From Pollenia angustigena (lineage: Eukaryota; Arthropoda; Insecta; Diptera; Polleniidae), in NCBI GenBank assembly GCA_930367215.1, contig OV884057.1, forward strand, positions 249,514,830 to 249,578,829: a DNA stretch of 64,000 bases, in the 5' to 3' direction. Below, piece by piece: positions 45,498 to 58,122 of the stretch. The translations under genes and the position numbers were made by a program. The notes beneath the pieces are model-generated. The model did no database searches. It was not told the DNA's origin and was given only the letters and a program-made list of their open reading frames with translations. Numbering within the stretch: the first letter of the stretch is position 1; the number at the start of each line of letters is the position of its first letter.

Positions 45498-46332
45498 GGT
45501 GCGTTTGAGTACTTTTACAGTAAAATGCAGTAAATGAGTAAACTAAAAAATTTGCTCTCACAAAAAGCTGTTGTCCAAAAAAGTACGCGAACGCAAAATT
45601 TGTAAAAATTCGTAAAATAAAGGCAACAGCTGATGGCAAATAATTGAAGTGCTGAAAAATATTGACACTTTTGACTACTTTACTCGTTTTCTTATCGGTA
45701 CTCGATTAAATACTTTTTATAACACGAACATTTTTGGAAAATACAAACAAACTATTTTATGTAATCTTTCAAATTTAAACAAACAAACTATTTTATGAAA
45801 TCTTTCAAAATTTTGTTTGTTTTTTATTTTATTTAATTTTACTAAATTGTAGCGGGTTAAATTATTTAAAAGAAGATGAATAATTTTTTGTTATTGATTA
45901 CTTAAGTACTCAAATACTTCACACTTTTACAACTCTAAAAAATTAACATAACTAAAAAAATTTCAAAAGTTTGTATTTAGCCAAATAAATGCTTCACAAA
46001 CAAGTTTAATTAATTAATATTTATTGACTTTTTGTTTTGGTTTAATTTTTATTTCAATTTTTTATTTATTTAACAATTTTTTTACAATTTGTATGCTTTT
46101 TATTTGTTACTTTTGTTTGTTTACCTTTTGAAACATATGTTTTTTTGATTTACTAAATTTTACTGCAAAAAGTTCTGCAGTAAAAATTTGTAAATACTCA
46201 GACAAGAACTGTCACTTTTCGCTCTCAATTTATATTCTCATTTACTGCATTTTGTGCACTCGAACGCAATTTCGTAAAATGCAGTAAAGTTTAGTAAAAA
46301 ATAGTAAAAACTTTTGTGTTCTCGAACGCAAC
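45498..46332. mobile_element. MITE of the GGTGCGTTTGAG family, intact copy
   Basis: Left end GGTGCGTTTGAGTACTTTTA, right end the complement of GTTGCGTTCGAGAACAC, TA on both sides (45496-45497 and 46333-46334). TTTTACTGCATTTTAC-type boxes recur near both ends. A second copy at 58211-61062 is split by a tandem array and lacks the right end. No coding content. Confidence 0.65.
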
Positions 46333-46856
46333 TAATATCAAAGCTTAAACAAAAACAACAACAATAAACAGTGCGTTTATCTTTTCTTGCAGTCCCGACT
46401 ACAATTGGTTGATTTTTTGTCAACTCTAAATGTAGTTGTTAGTTGGTAAAGAAAAAACCAAAACAAAAATAAATTACTTTATTTTATTTGGCCGGTTCAG
46501 TTTTATTTACACTGCCACATGCCTATTAGTTATCAAAGTTTTTCTTGGGATTCAAAAATTAATAAACAAGGTTTCGTTTAAGTGTGCTTAATTCCCATTT
46601 CTTACTATTTATAAACTGAAATTTATTGTTGATGGGATAAGCTATTCCTATGCGCATTTCACTGGTTGCTAAGGTCGGGACTGTAAGAAAAGATAAACTC
46701 ACTGTTTATTGTTGTTGTTGATATTGTTACAAGTAAAGCTGGGGTTTAAATTTCTTATTTGCATAATTTTATTTGTATAATATCTTTAGTTTTTCTAAAA
46801 TCTTTGGTTGAAGTTTCCTGACGATCTGGCCTAAACAACCCAAGAAAAATCAATTA
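46333..46856 (+). other. Mosaic of repeat fragments
   Basis: 46325-46410 and 46672-46735 are inverted copies of one another (AACAACAACAATAAACAGTG, CTTTTCTTNCAGTCCCGAC). Two halves of the dispersed repeat (46609-46672 and, inverted, 46783-46852) flank one of them, as if an insertion split and partly flipped it. No gene. Confidence 0.5.
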
Positions 46857-47066
46857 TGTGGAGACTTCAAAAAAATTAAGTTTTGTGTGTAAATTGCTCA
46901 TGCATATTTTTGGCATTCATGAACAGATATTTATTTGCATTAGAAATTATAAAAATCGAACACAGCGTAATGTTTATTATTTACTTTCAAAATAGTTATG
47001 TATTGCATTCGAGTTGTGTAAAAATACACAAACACTTAAAATAGATATAGTTTCTAGGTTTGTGTA

Positions 47067-47636
47067 CAGTAGAGTGGTTCGAAAAAAAATTTTTTATCCT
47101 TCTAGGATTAAAGATAATGTAAAAACAATTCCAAAAATTATTTTTTCATTTGTTTGCCACGCCTAGAAATACCGCCCTTTTAGTTTTTTGTTCACTGTGT
47201 CGCCATTTTTAATCCGATCATAACATTTTGTATATCGGTGTTCATGGCTCTGTAAGGGCTACATTTCTGTCTTTAATAGTTTTTTTATACAGAAGTTGTA
47301 TCAAAATAACACGGCTTAATTTTAGTTCAAAAATATTTTGCGTTTGGGTGGGTATAAATCGAGCTTTTGAAAGACATGGCTAGAATTTGCGTGGTATAAA
47401 AAAACTATTAAAGACAGATATGTAGCCCTTTCAGAGCCATTAACACCGATATACAAAATGTTATGATCGGACTAAAAAAACTAAAAGGGCGGTATTTCTA
47501 GGCGTGGCAAAAATTAAAAATATAATATGTAAATTAAATGTTCGAGCTTAAGGTCTAATTGTTTTTGGAATTGTTTTTGCATTATCTTTAATCCTAGGGG
47601 AGGACTGAAAAAAATTTTTTTCGAACCACTCTACTG
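47067..47636. mobile_element. Foldback Tc1/mariner-type MITE, copy 1
   Basis: 570 bp with ends CAGTAGAGTGGTTCGAAAAA, TA on both sides (47065-47066 and 47637-47638). Nearly the whole element is an inverted repeat: CGCCCTTTTAGTTTTTT and ATACAAAATGTTATGATCGG blocks appear in both arms. Arms are about 240 bp around a middle of about 90 bp. Confidence 0.85.
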
Positions 47637-48328
47637 TACAGTATACAAAATAATGTTCGATAAATTCTTGAAACCAGGGGCCTAATTCTGGCACTCGTGA
47701 TCGAGTACTTTCTCAACTCGAAAGCAATTTTATTTCAGTCGATACTGAACGAATCGAAATTATTTTTTCAGTATTGTGAAACTCAAATTAATGCTTTATA
47801 ACACCGAATACAGGATTATTTATTTAAAAATTTTTTTTTTTAATTATCAAAATTAATGATAATAAAAACTTGTACGCAAAATATCAAGAAATTTTAATTT
47901 AAAATAACATGCAAATTTGCAGTTTATAACTTTTTTTTAGTGGAAAAACGTTTCATATCCACAATCGCAATGTCATTTAAAACGTTTTTCCACTACGCAA
48001 GCGTATTTTAAAACGTATTGTATAATTTTTTTAGCAAAGGCTCAGTTAAGGCCGCTTTAGCCGACCGTAAATGTAATTAAATGCAATGTAAAGTACCGTA
48101 ACGTACTGTAAGCTCGTTTGTGGAGACTTCAAAAAAATTAAGTTTTGTGTGTTAATTGCTCATGCATATTTTTGGCATTCATGAACAGATATTTATTTGC
48201 ATTAGAAATTATAAAAATCGAACACAGCGTAATGTTTATTATTTACTTTCAAAATAGTTATGTATTGCATTCGAGTTGTGTAAAAATACACAAACACTTA
48301 AAATAGATATCGTTTCTAGGTTTGTGTA

Positions 48329-48901
48329 CAGTAGAGTGGTTCGAAAAAAAATTTTTTATCCTTCTAGGATTAAAGATAATGTAAAAACAATTCCAAAAAT
48401 TATTTTTTTATTTGTTTGCCACGCCTAGAAATACCGCCCTTTTAGTTTTTTGTTCACTGTGTCGCCATTTTTAATCCGATCATAACATTTTGTATATCGG
48501 TGTTCATGGCTCTGTAAGGGCTACATTTCTGTCTTTAATAGTTTTTTTTATACAGAAGTTGTATTAAAATAACACAGCTTAATTTTAGTTCAAAAATATT
48601 TTGCGTTTGGGAGGGTATAAATCGAGCTTTTGAAAGACATGGCTAGAATTTGCGTGGTATAAAAAAACTATTAAAGACAGATATGTAGCCCTTTCAGAGC
48701 CATTAACACCGATATACAAAATGTTATGATCGGACTAAAAAAACTAAAAGGGCGGTATTTCTAGGCGTGGCAAAAAATTAAACATATAATATGTAAATTA
48801 AATGTTCGAGCTTAAGGTCTTATTGTTTTTGGAATTGTTTTTGCATTATCTTTAATCCTAGGGGAGGACTGAAAAAATTTTTTTTTCGAACCACTCTACT
48901 G
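48329..48901. mobile_element. Foldback Tc1/mariner-type MITE, copy 2
   Basis: Same as the copy at 47067-47636, carried by the tandem duplication; TA on both sides. Small indels in A/T runs and a few substitutions separate the two. Confidence 0.85.
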
Positions 48902-49465
48902 TACAGTATACAAAATAATGTTCGATAAATTCTTGAAACCAGGGGCCTAATTCTGGCACTCGTGATCGAGTACTTTCTCAACTCGAAAGCAATTTTATTT
49001 CAGTCGATACTGAACGAATCGAAATTATTTTTTCAGTATTGTGAAACTCAAATTAATGCTTTATAACACTGAAAACAGGATTATTTATTTAAAATTTTTT
49101 TTTTAAATTATCAAAATTAATGATAATAAAAACTTGTACGCAAAATATCAAGAAATTTTAATTTAAAATAACATGCAAATTTGCAGTTTATAACTTTTTT
49201 TTAGTGGAAAAACGTTTCATATCCACAATCGCGATGTCATTTAAAACGTTTTTCCACTACGCAAGCGGCTTTTAAAACGTATTGTTTCATTTTTTTAGTA
49301 AAGGCTCAGTTAGGCGAACGTTGCTGTACCGTATCTGTACTGTATCCATCAGCTGTTCGCTTTTTGTTATATGGAAACAAATACAAAAGCTAAGCTTACC
49401 GAAATGCAATTTACCGTAGTTGCAACGTACCAATCTGTTTAAAATAGAATTTCATGCCGTTGTTA

Positions 49466-49566
49466 CGTGAGCGCAAAAGTGACTCGTTCAACTTACATTT
49501 AAAACAAAATTTCAAAATTTGTTTTTGTTTTAAATGTAAGTTAAACGAGTCACTTTTGTGCTCGCG
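49466..49566. repeat. Palindrome with arms of about 43 bp
   Basis: GAGCGCAAAAGTGACTCGTT and CAACTTACATTTAAAACAAA are mirrored with two or three mismatches around a loop of about 15 bases. May be the core of a small foldback element. Confidence 0.8.
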
Positions 49567-52236
49567 TTCTACAAACAGGCAGTTACAACGTTCTTCCACT
49601 AGTTGACTCTTTGTATGTCATTTTGAAGGTGCACCATTTTGGGTGATTTGAGGTTTAAACAATTTAAGAGAGTAATGTTAACGATAATTTGCAAAAAAAC
49701 TGATTTTGCAAAACCTGGCTTGTACAACGTTATTCGCGGCTGTGCTTCAATTAGTGAACGCAAATAACTTTTACAATTAATATGTAAAATTAATTTTTGA
49801 ATAATTTGATTTGTCGGTTTTCAAAGATTTTTTGTTAATTTCTTTGCTACTAGTATGGTGACCTTATTTTTTGATCGCTGGAGTTTGAAATTTTGCGTGA
49901 ACACGAAGTACGATAAAACGAACGATAATCAATTAAAACACGTTTTCGAGTTTATGACCATTGGCATTTAAGGCGACGATATAAATAAAATAAAATCAAG
50001 AAACTTCAATTTGTAATAAGCAATATTATATACTATTTTCGATTTAGATTATTTAAATTTTTTGTATGTAGTAACGAATATTTTTTTTAAGTTCTAATAC
50101 CACCACTGACCACTAACCGTTAAAAACGTTTTATTTGCTTTAGTGAAAAGGAACAGTCTTTTAAAATATTTAAGTAGCAAGTTTTATAAGCCGTTTTAAA
50201 TTTACTTTATACTTTTTTCAAAACTTTCTTTTCTTTGATATACTTCTTTCTTTATTGAATGTTGTTGTAAGAATGTTTAGTAAGATATTAAAATATGGCA
50301 AAACAACCTTAAAACATTTTTTATTTCCAACATTCTCTGTTTCAGTTTATTATTGAATTATGATTAAGTCCTTTTACGACACAATATGACATCTGTAATT
50401 GAGCGAAACTGGTTTTTTAGTGATTAATTTTCCAATTATTAATTGTGATTAATGAATGCTACATACAACTTTAATTTTAATGGCAAAAACTTTAAGCATT
50501 TAAATAACTGAAAATTAAAAATCCATTTGCTTCTTTAAAATTTAGGTCAGTTGTGATTAAGAAGTTTAAGTTAATTTAAGTGTAGGTATAATGGCCCTTT
50601 TCACAATCTTTGATTAAATGTTAATTGAAACATAAAGCGTATGTAAGCAAAATTGGCTTTTTCACAACTTACGATTAACTCGTAACTGAAGATAATATCC
50701 CTGTTTAAATTTAAATGTTTTTTTTTTTGTAAAAATTGTATTTAAAAAGTGTAAAAACTAGAAAGTGTTGTTACCAAGGTTTCAAACTAATGCCGTTATT
50801 ATCGGTATTAACAATACTTTAAAATTGAACAGCGGTATTGATACCGATACCGAAATAACAAATTGTATGTAGTTTAATACCGTATCGAAATAACGAAAAA
50901 TAGTTCAATGTTGATAGTTCGATATTGATACCGATTCCAAAATTAATTTCGGTTCTCGACAAACACATTTTCCATTAGCACAAGTGTTGACAATAATAAT
51001 AATTTTATAAATTTATATATGTATGTATTATTCCATACACATACACATTAATGCAGCCAATATAATTTTTACAACCAAAATTTTTGATAAAGTAACCAAA
51101 TGTAAAAAAATATAATCAAATTTAAGATGCCTTTTATTAATTGAGATAATCATTAATATTTATTTTAAGTTGCATTGTAATACAAAGGTTATTTGCACTT
51201 TATAATAAAATAATAATTATAAATCATATTTTTAAAAAATCTTTAAAATTCCTATGTGTATTTTCAAACATGTATATACTTCTGAAAATAACCTGAATTT
51301 AGAACATTAAACTTATTAAACAACATGAATATTTTATGTTTTTATTTTTCAAATATTTTTTCATTCGTTTCAAAAATTTTCATCAACATAAATATATATT
51401 TTAATCGTTAAATAAAATTTTATATAAAATTATAATATTTTTGTTAGCGCGGATATCTTATAAAGAAGATTCTAACAGGTTATGGGCCCAGAGCGTTTGG
51501 GTAAGGAATTATAAGTGTGGTGAAAATATTATTCAAGATTTTATTATTTGAAAAACGAATCATCAAAACACAAAATGGCATCTTCATCATCCCTTTACCA
51601 AATTGAAAAATTGGATGAAGTGGTTGACACGAATTCTGACAGACATGTCGTGGGAAATTTTGGTTTTTTTTCGGCATTTCTGATAGATATCTAACAGAAA
51701 TCTAATGAAAAAGGCATGGGAAATTCTGATGTGTTAGCCGAGATTTTTTTGCTTTCGAACTGATAGCTGAAAGAAATAGTTTTATTGCAAAATATGTACA
51801 TAATTATAAATTTTACACGTACGTACCTTTTTTATGCTTTTTATCTTGAACAAATAAAATAAAATCAAAATTATTTCCATTTGAATGACAATTGTCATTA
51901 TTTTAAAAAAAATAATAAGTTACTTTAGACAAATCTGAATGAATTCCGTCGGAATTCTATTGGACATATCTGTACATAAATTCCCCCCGATATATCCATG
52001 CGAAATCGATCAGAAATCGGCCAGACAGTTAGAATATTCAATTTCTGAAAGAAATCTGAACGAAATTTCTAAGAATGAAGTTAGACATTTGCACGAAATG
52101 TCTGATTCCGACAATGTCAAAGTATTTTGCTTGCTGGGTTGCTACCGTTTCACACACACCCTAAATAAAATTGTTTTTTGTGAAATAAAATTGTTTTGTG
52201 TTTATTTATAAATAAAATAAAAGAGGTGATTTAACA
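49567..52236 (+). other. Noncoding region with old repeat pieces
   Basis: No gene recognised. 50800-50940 has repeated GATACCGATACCGAAAT. 51055-51310 is a deletion derivative of the hAT family at 12861-17283. 51630-52130 has repeated GAAATCTGAACGAAAT-type motifs that may be an old element ending in TTGCTTGCTGGG. Otherwise AT-rich. Confidence 0.45.
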
Positions 52237-53540
52237 ATGTCGAGCGAACAACCCAATCCTTCAAAAGGACAAATGAAATATTTTTCTACCCAAGGTAAGT
52301 TTAAATTTGTAACCCATTTTGGAAAAAAAATTATATTATTAACTAGATGACCCGTGCGAATATTTCGCACCGTTAGTTGTCATTTTTGTAACATAAAATG
52401 AAAATAATTAATAGAAATTTTAGTAACTTCAATACATTTTAAAATATAATTTTTATCAATGAAAATATTAATTTTTTAATTTCTAATTATTTTTCGTCAT
52501 TAGTGTTAGAAATAAGCTTTAAAATGAGATATCATTCATTAAATTTTATGCGGTGGTATGGAAGATATTTGCAACCGACAAAAAAAAGTGCTTTAGAAAT
52601 AATATATACTAGATGACCCGTGCGAATATTTCGCACCGTTAGTTGTCATTTTTGTAACATAAAATGAAAATAATTAATAGAAATTTTAGTAACTTCAATA
52701 CATTTTAAAATATAATTTTTATCAATGAAAATATTAATTTTTCAATTTCTAATTATTTTTCGTCATTAGTGTTAGAAATAAGCTTTAAAATGAGATATCA
52801 TTCATTAAATTTTATGCGGTTGTAATGAAGATATTTGCAACCGACAAAAAAAAAGTGCTTTAGAAATAATATATATGCTGATTTTAAAATTAATCGCGTT
52901 GACAGTAATGGTAGACATTGTATTACTTAAATATTAAAAATTGTGCCCTTTTTTATTTCTTTAGCTAATCTGAAGTGTGCATCCTGTCAAGAAATATGAA
53001 AAAAACTTGACACTGTGCTCGAAATTCTGGCTGAGCACAAAGTTTTGCTCGATCGCGTTGCTTCCCAAAACGTTTTTGTGGAAAATATAATGTCCATTTT
53101 TCCAATAAACACAGAAGATAAGCTAAAAGAGTTTGAAAATATTTTGTCAACGCAATCAGATCCATATGTAAGTATTTGGGTTTTCAGAAATATATGTACA
53201 TTTTTAGTTAACTAATATTACCTTTAATTATCTTTGAAGATTCGACAAATGAAAAATCTCATCGCTGGCAACGTCGAACGTAACTTGCACCAAGTATTTG
53301 GGCGAATTATTATATTGAGTTTTAATGTTGACGGAAACTTTGGAAAAAAAGGACTACGAGACTATGGAAATGTGCTTGCAGCAATTACAGGTAAAAATTC
53401 ATTTATTTAAAAATATCTTTCCATAAAAAGTCTTAATGAATTAAACTTTTTCTTAATAATTAGACGTTATATCCACATTTAATGAAACACCTGATAAGAC
53501 GTTAAGAGCAGCTTTCCAAAGACAAAAAAAAGTATTTTAG
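52237..53540 (+). pseudogene. DUF4806-like gene with an in-frame stop
   Basis: Four exons can be joined in frame: 52237-52294 (MSSEQPNPSKGQMKYFSTQ), 52965-53167, 53240-53390, 53464-53540, all with GT-AG borders, about 162 codons. Exon 2 encodes LDTVLEILAEHKVLLDRV, then FPINTEDKLKEFENIL, which resembles the insect DUF4806 family (function unknown, often multicopy in flies). The later exons encode NLHQVFGRIIILSF and TPDKTLRAAFQRQKK, in the family's usual order. A TGA at 52997-52999 interrupts exon 2, ten codons in. Intact splice sites argue for recent decay, or for an unseen alternative 5' exon joining after the stop. The family name is by eye only. Confidence 0.6.
52342..52876. repeat. Two tandem 266-bp copies of a dispersed repeat in intron 1 of the DUF4806-like gene
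   Basis: ACTAGATGACCCGTGCGAAT starts both copies, at 52342 and 52608, and the copies are almost identical, including GCACCGTTAGTTGTCATTTT. The CTAGATGACCCG start resembles the CTAGCATTTAACCCG start of the repeat at 4579. Confidence 0.85.
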
Positions 53541-54669
53541 ACAAAACAGCCGCAACAATACTAAAAGAGGCAAGGTGCAAAATGAGAACGTCGAAGAGCA
53601 ATAAATTTTTAATATTTTTATAAATATTGAAGGGTTTAGCCAGCCCCGAAGAAATTGAGCTTTAAAATCAATATGAAGTACTTTCTTCAAAACATATTTT
53701 AAAAATAGTATAAGTAGTAATATAAAGGTTTAGCCAGCTTTGAATGAAATGAGCCCTTAAAGACTGTTTAGTACAATTTTAATATATTTTTATCAATAGA
53801 GACTTAACTTCTTGTTAATTAAAAATAATTAAAGGTTTAGCCAGCCTTGAAAAAATGGTCTCCCAAATACCAAAAAAGACTGTGTACAATTTTTTAGTTT
53901 TAATGTATTTTAAGCAATACAATTTATAAAAATACAATTTTAAGTTGTTCTGACTTTCCCTAAGTAATACATTATTTTTTGTTAATTAAACCTAATGGAA
54001 GCTGTGCCTTGTCAATTTACTAGCATTTTATATTATTTAAAAAATTTTTTTTTGAAAACTCTAATCTAATCCACAAGATTCAATAAGTTTAGGTCGACTT
54101 TAAATTTTTATATAAAAAAAATTTGATTTTAAAGCCTTCTGATTTACTAGAAAAAAATTTAGCTATTGGAATGTTTTAAATTGAAGCCCTATTGCAACTT
54201 TTTAAATTAAAAAAAGTTAAAAAATTGTAGAACAGGGTCATAAAAATGTACTAGTGACTTTATGGTGTTATTGACTCTATATGACCCCAAAGCGTTTAGT
54301 TCGTCAATAGTGCTACTGTCTACTGGTAGATTTTCAATGACAAGCCAATGTTATTTGTCTATAGGCGATTACATTGCTTGGTCTACACTTGGTCAGTAGT
54401 ACTAGTGTCAATGTCACTAGTAAATCACTACAAATTTAGTATAGGCATTCCCTGCAGGGATTAAACACATTGCAAATAAAATCCGCCACTATATAGTGGA
54501 GGGTATAAAAAACAACAAAAAAAAAACCACATTACCAACACTGTATTACAATAGCCACTGTATGACCGTAGGAACCAAAATTGAATTGATTTGTATGGTA
54601 TGTTTATTTCGTGTTGGTAATACAGTGTTGGTATGGTAATGTCACGTCTAATTTGACCTTTAAAGAAAA
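53541..54669 (+). other. Noncoding with a short decayed tandem repeat
   Basis: GGTTTAGCCAGC recurs at 53633, 53727 and 53834 with GAAATGAG-type sequence after it, three units of about 100 bp. ACATTACCAACACTGTATTA near 54530 is mirrored near 54615. A GTGGAGGGTATAAAA repeat end is at about 54496. No gene. Confidence 0.5.
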
Positions 54670-54982
54670 AAATATGAGCCAATCGTGGTTTTTTACTCAT
54701 ATCTCAGCCATTTGTGGACCGATCTTGCTGAATTTCAATAGCAAACAATTCCGGACCATATGTGACATAAATGTAGAATAACCTGGCCCCCATCATATAT
54801 GGGGTCTTCGGAAAACCCATTTCAACGGACAGACGGACATCGTTAAATCAACTTCGCACCTCATAAGGACCCAGAATATATATACGTTATAGGGTCTAAC
54901 TTCAATATTATAGGAATTGCAAACGGAATGGCAAACTTATATGTGTATAACCTATTCACCACCTGTGGTGAAGGGTATAAAA
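54670..54982. repeat. Right part of the dispersed repeat seen at 1677-2758
   Basis: Shares ACAGACGGACATCGTTAAAT, GGACCCAGAATATATATACG, TTATAGGGTCT and the end GTGGTGAAGGGTATAAAA. It lacks the 153-bp array and the left end. Confidence 0.65.
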
Positions 54983-56242
54983 ACGTTTGCAAATTTTTCC
55001 CACAACAATATAACGTATTTATTATTATTTTTTGAACCATTTTGTTAAAATGTTCATTCAAAACTAAAAAAAAATTATTTTAAACGTGATTTTTAATTTC
55101 ATACAAATTATTGCTGAAGTACAGGTGACTGTATCATGATATCGAGCTATGCTATCTATTTATTTTTTTTTTTTTTTAAATACTATGTAACTTTTTGTTT
55201 TTGTAAAAAGTAAGAGTGAATGTCAAAATTATTTGTTGAAAATATAAAAAAGGGAATATTTTTGCTTATAAAATATATCGACACATTGCTTTAGAGGGTA
55301 AATCTTTTTCCTATGTTGCAAATTTATTGGGGCTCCACTTATTATTTACGCATTTTTAATTTAATGTTTAGTTTTTTTTCAAGTATTTAAATTTTTATTG
55401 AATTTTACATTTTAATTATTTTTTTCACAAAATGTAAGCAAAGCTTGACTGACCATCAGGATACACAAATAAATAAACAAATGACTCGAAAATGCCACCT
55501 GTATAAATTCGCCTTGCTAAAGTTGAAGTAGACTCAACTTCTTACATTTTTGCTAAAAATTAAAAAAAAATAAATGAAGTTCATTGGGAAGAAATAAGAA
55601 AAAACGAAATTGTTGATACCATTTTGAACGAAGTTTTACTCTTTTTTAAAAAACTTTCATATTTTATGAGATTGCAGAGAAAATTTAAATTTTAAGCACT
55701 TACCTATTAATAATAATGCAAATAATAGCAGAATAATAAACAAATTTAGATTTCCACACATTTTTAATTTTTTCCACTGTTTTTCTATAGCTTTTTTATT
55801 CTCACTATAAATTGAACTCACTTTACAACTTCATGTACATAATTCAATTGTCACCATTGTGTTAACACTAATTTATATTTGAAATGAGTTATTTCTTAAG
55901 TATTTAAACTTTTCTATTAAACACCAAATAAAAGCATACATACTTATCTATTATTTAAAGAATAATTTAATTTAATGCATGTAATATATCACAACACTCA
56001 TAGTAGGGTGCCAAATATCTCACCTTGTATCCAAATTTTTTTTACAATGTTGATAACATGAAACGATTAATGAATAGTCCTACTGTTAAATAGGCTAAAA
56101 CTGAACGTTGATGGGTTTATATTATATTAGTTATTATTTTTAAAAAGGGTTTTAGATTATAGTACATTTTTCAAGCAAATCTTTTCGTTTCATTAAAAAA
56201 GTATTTCATGCTAAGGCGTAGATTGAGCTATGCACATTGTTA
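54983..56242 (+). other. Noncoding with a diverged CAAGGCGAATT-family copy
   Basis: 55121-55515 matches 42540-42660 at the left and ends in the complement of CAAGGCGAATTTATACAGGT, so it is an old family member without a clean left end. The rest is AT-rich with nothing recognised. Confidence 0.45.
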
Positions 56243-56393
56243 TGCTGGGTACACACTATGCAACGCGTTTACGCAATCTAGTGAATTAAATTCATTTTCA
56301 TTCATTCCAGATTGCATCAACATCAAAACGCTTTGATATTTTGAGGTTGCATTGAAACAGATTGCATGTAGGTTGCACTGTGTGTACCCAGCA
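56243..56393. mobile_element. PIF/Harbinger-type MITE, 151 bp
   Basis: Ends TGCTGGGTACACACTATGCA and the complement of TGCTGGGTACACACAGTGCA, with TTA on both sides (56240-56242 and 56394-56396). Small and clean, so fairly young. Confidence 0.8.
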
Positions 56394-56396
56394 TTA

Positions 56397-56812
56397 GGAT
56401 ACTTAAAAACTTTTTTAACTATTATTTTTTCTTTATCCATTGTTTTCAGAATTTGATAATGCACAATGAAGCCCAGGGGCCTATTTCACTAAGCTACAAG
56501 TTTGCAACTACAGAAAAATACAATTACAAGTTTGTTGCTACAAGTGAATTGTACAAGTCACAAGACTACAAGTCATACTTCTCTACAAGGGGGTTTGTTT
56601 CACAAAACTAAATTTGCACTTGTAGAAAAAAGGTTAGGGTCGACGGAGACCCTCAGAAAAATTTTACAAGTTACAAGTAAATGATAAATTATATTAAAAT
56701 TTGATTTTGAACTATTTTTTAATAAAAATTAGTTCAAATAAACACAAAATCCGAAAATTTTAATGTTAATTAGCATTTATTTTGTTTATTTTTTTAAATA
56801 TGTATGTGATTA
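56397..56812 (+). other. Noncoding with TACAAGT-rich stretch
   Basis: 56480-56680 starts GGGGCCTATTTCACTAAG and is rich in CTACAAGT motifs; probably an old MITE edge. GGGGCCTAATTCTGGC at 47678 and 48945 is similar. No gene. Confidence 0.4.
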
Positions 56813-57054
56813 TGGGCCATGTCACAGAGTACAATTCCATTCGGAATAATTCCGTTCGGAACCGAAGAAAACATATGTATTTCTTTATAGAAAGAAAGTA
56901 TATTTTGATAGTTTTTTGGCCTTTCAGATACAGAAAACTCCCATTATCAAACAAAAATGGTTTTATTCCGAATAATTTTTACGTCTTTTTCTGAAGTACC
57001 AAATTATGGAATGAATTCCGTTCCCGAACGGAATTGTACTATTTGACATGGCTG
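56813..57054. mobile_element. Tc1/mariner-type MITE, 242 bp
   Basis: Ends share GCCATGTCA, GTACAATTCC and TTCGG, with TA on both sides (56811-56812 and 57055-57056). Its right edge was used as the target of the next element. Confidence 0.7.
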
Positions 57055-57059
57055 TATAT

Positions 57060-58113
57060 CAAGGCGAATTAACTAGAAGGTGAGGTCAACTCTACAACTA
57101 CAATGCTTCTGTGGTCGGGTTCATGGCCCAATTAGTAGGTCTGCGCGCAACTACAACAATCCAACAACAGAAAAAACAACACGCATTTTGTTTGTGTAAA
57201 AAATGATAAAGATGTCAAGAACAAAATCAATTGTTTGTGTAAGAAATGGTGGAAATGTCAAAAGCAATTGTTACAAAAACAATTGCACGTATAAAACACA
57301 ACTCTGCAAAAAATCAGCAGGCGTTTCAAGCAGACCTACTAATTGGACCATGGTCGGGTTGTCAAAAATATTGCTAGTAAAAGAAACAGGTTTGTTTACA
57401 TAAAAAACTAGTTTGTATACAAACTTTGACAAGTCGACCTCCGAAAAAAAACACCATATGTTGACTTGACCCAGGGCTGTCATATATGGCGATTTCTCGC
57501 CAAACGTGGCGATTTTGAAAAGTGTTTGGCGATGGGATTTCCCATTTGGCGACTGGCGACTTTTATGGCGATTTCTGATATAACTGGCGATTAACTTGGC
57601 TATTTTTACCATTTATATTATTTCGGCAATTTTGTTTAACAACTTGTCGTTTTTGTTATCATTACTAACATAAAAAAACATATTAAGTGAATTTTATATT
57701 CAGTCAATATTTAATTAATAGTATGAAGGTCAAAACTCCAGTAATGAAATCGGTGAGGCTGAAGTGTACGAACTTATAGACTTGTGTACTTTATTTAAGT
57801 TTTTAACTGAATACATATGTATTTGATCTCCATTTTATGTTATTTAAAAAAAAAAAAAAATTACAGAAACAAAACAAAATTTACTTCGGCGACTTTTTTG
57901 TATTTTTTCTCAGTTTTTGGCGATTTTTGACTGAAAAATTATACTAGCGTTTTTTGTATGCAAAATTTAATTAAAAAAAAAGAAAATTTTACAAAAACTG
58001 AACAAAATAGACGTTTGGCGATTTTTGGCGATTTCTGACATCCGGTTTGGCGATGGAGCTCAAAAAAATCTGACAACCCTGACTTGACCCCAACTTCTAG
58101 TCAATTCGCTTTG
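57060..58113. mobile_element. CAAGGCGAATT-family element with 9-bp target-site duplication
   Basis: Ends CAAGGCGAATTAACTAGAAG and the complement of CAAAGCGAATTGACTAGAAG. The perfect 9-bp duplication GCTGTATAT is at 57051-57059 and 58114-58122; its first four bases are the last bases of the preceding MITE. A 9-bp duplication points away from Tc1 and PIF and toward Mutator- or Merlin-like insertion. It holds a hAT element at 57472-58081, so its own length is about 440 bp. Noncoding. Confidence 0.8.
57472..58081. mobile_element. Non-autonomous hAT element, 610 bp
   Basis: Ends CAGGGCTGTCATAT and the complement of CAGGGTTGTCAGAT, with a perfect 8-bp duplication ACTTGACC (57464-57471 and 58082-58089). 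TGGCGATTT motifs recur near both ends as subterminal repeats. No transposase. Confidence 0.88.
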
Positions 58114-58122
58114 GCTGTATAT

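Larger units (their letters stand above)
46857..49312. repeat. 1.2-kb tandem duplication
   Basis: 46857-48048 and 48119-49312 are direct copies with about 2 percent differences, separated by a 70-bp spacer. Each begins TGTGGAGACTTCAAAAAAAT and ends AAAGGCTCAGTTA. Each holds a foldback Tc1-type MITE and a 56-bp hairpin whose arms read AGTGGAAAAACGTTT. The unit period is 1262 bp. Confidence 0.9.
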
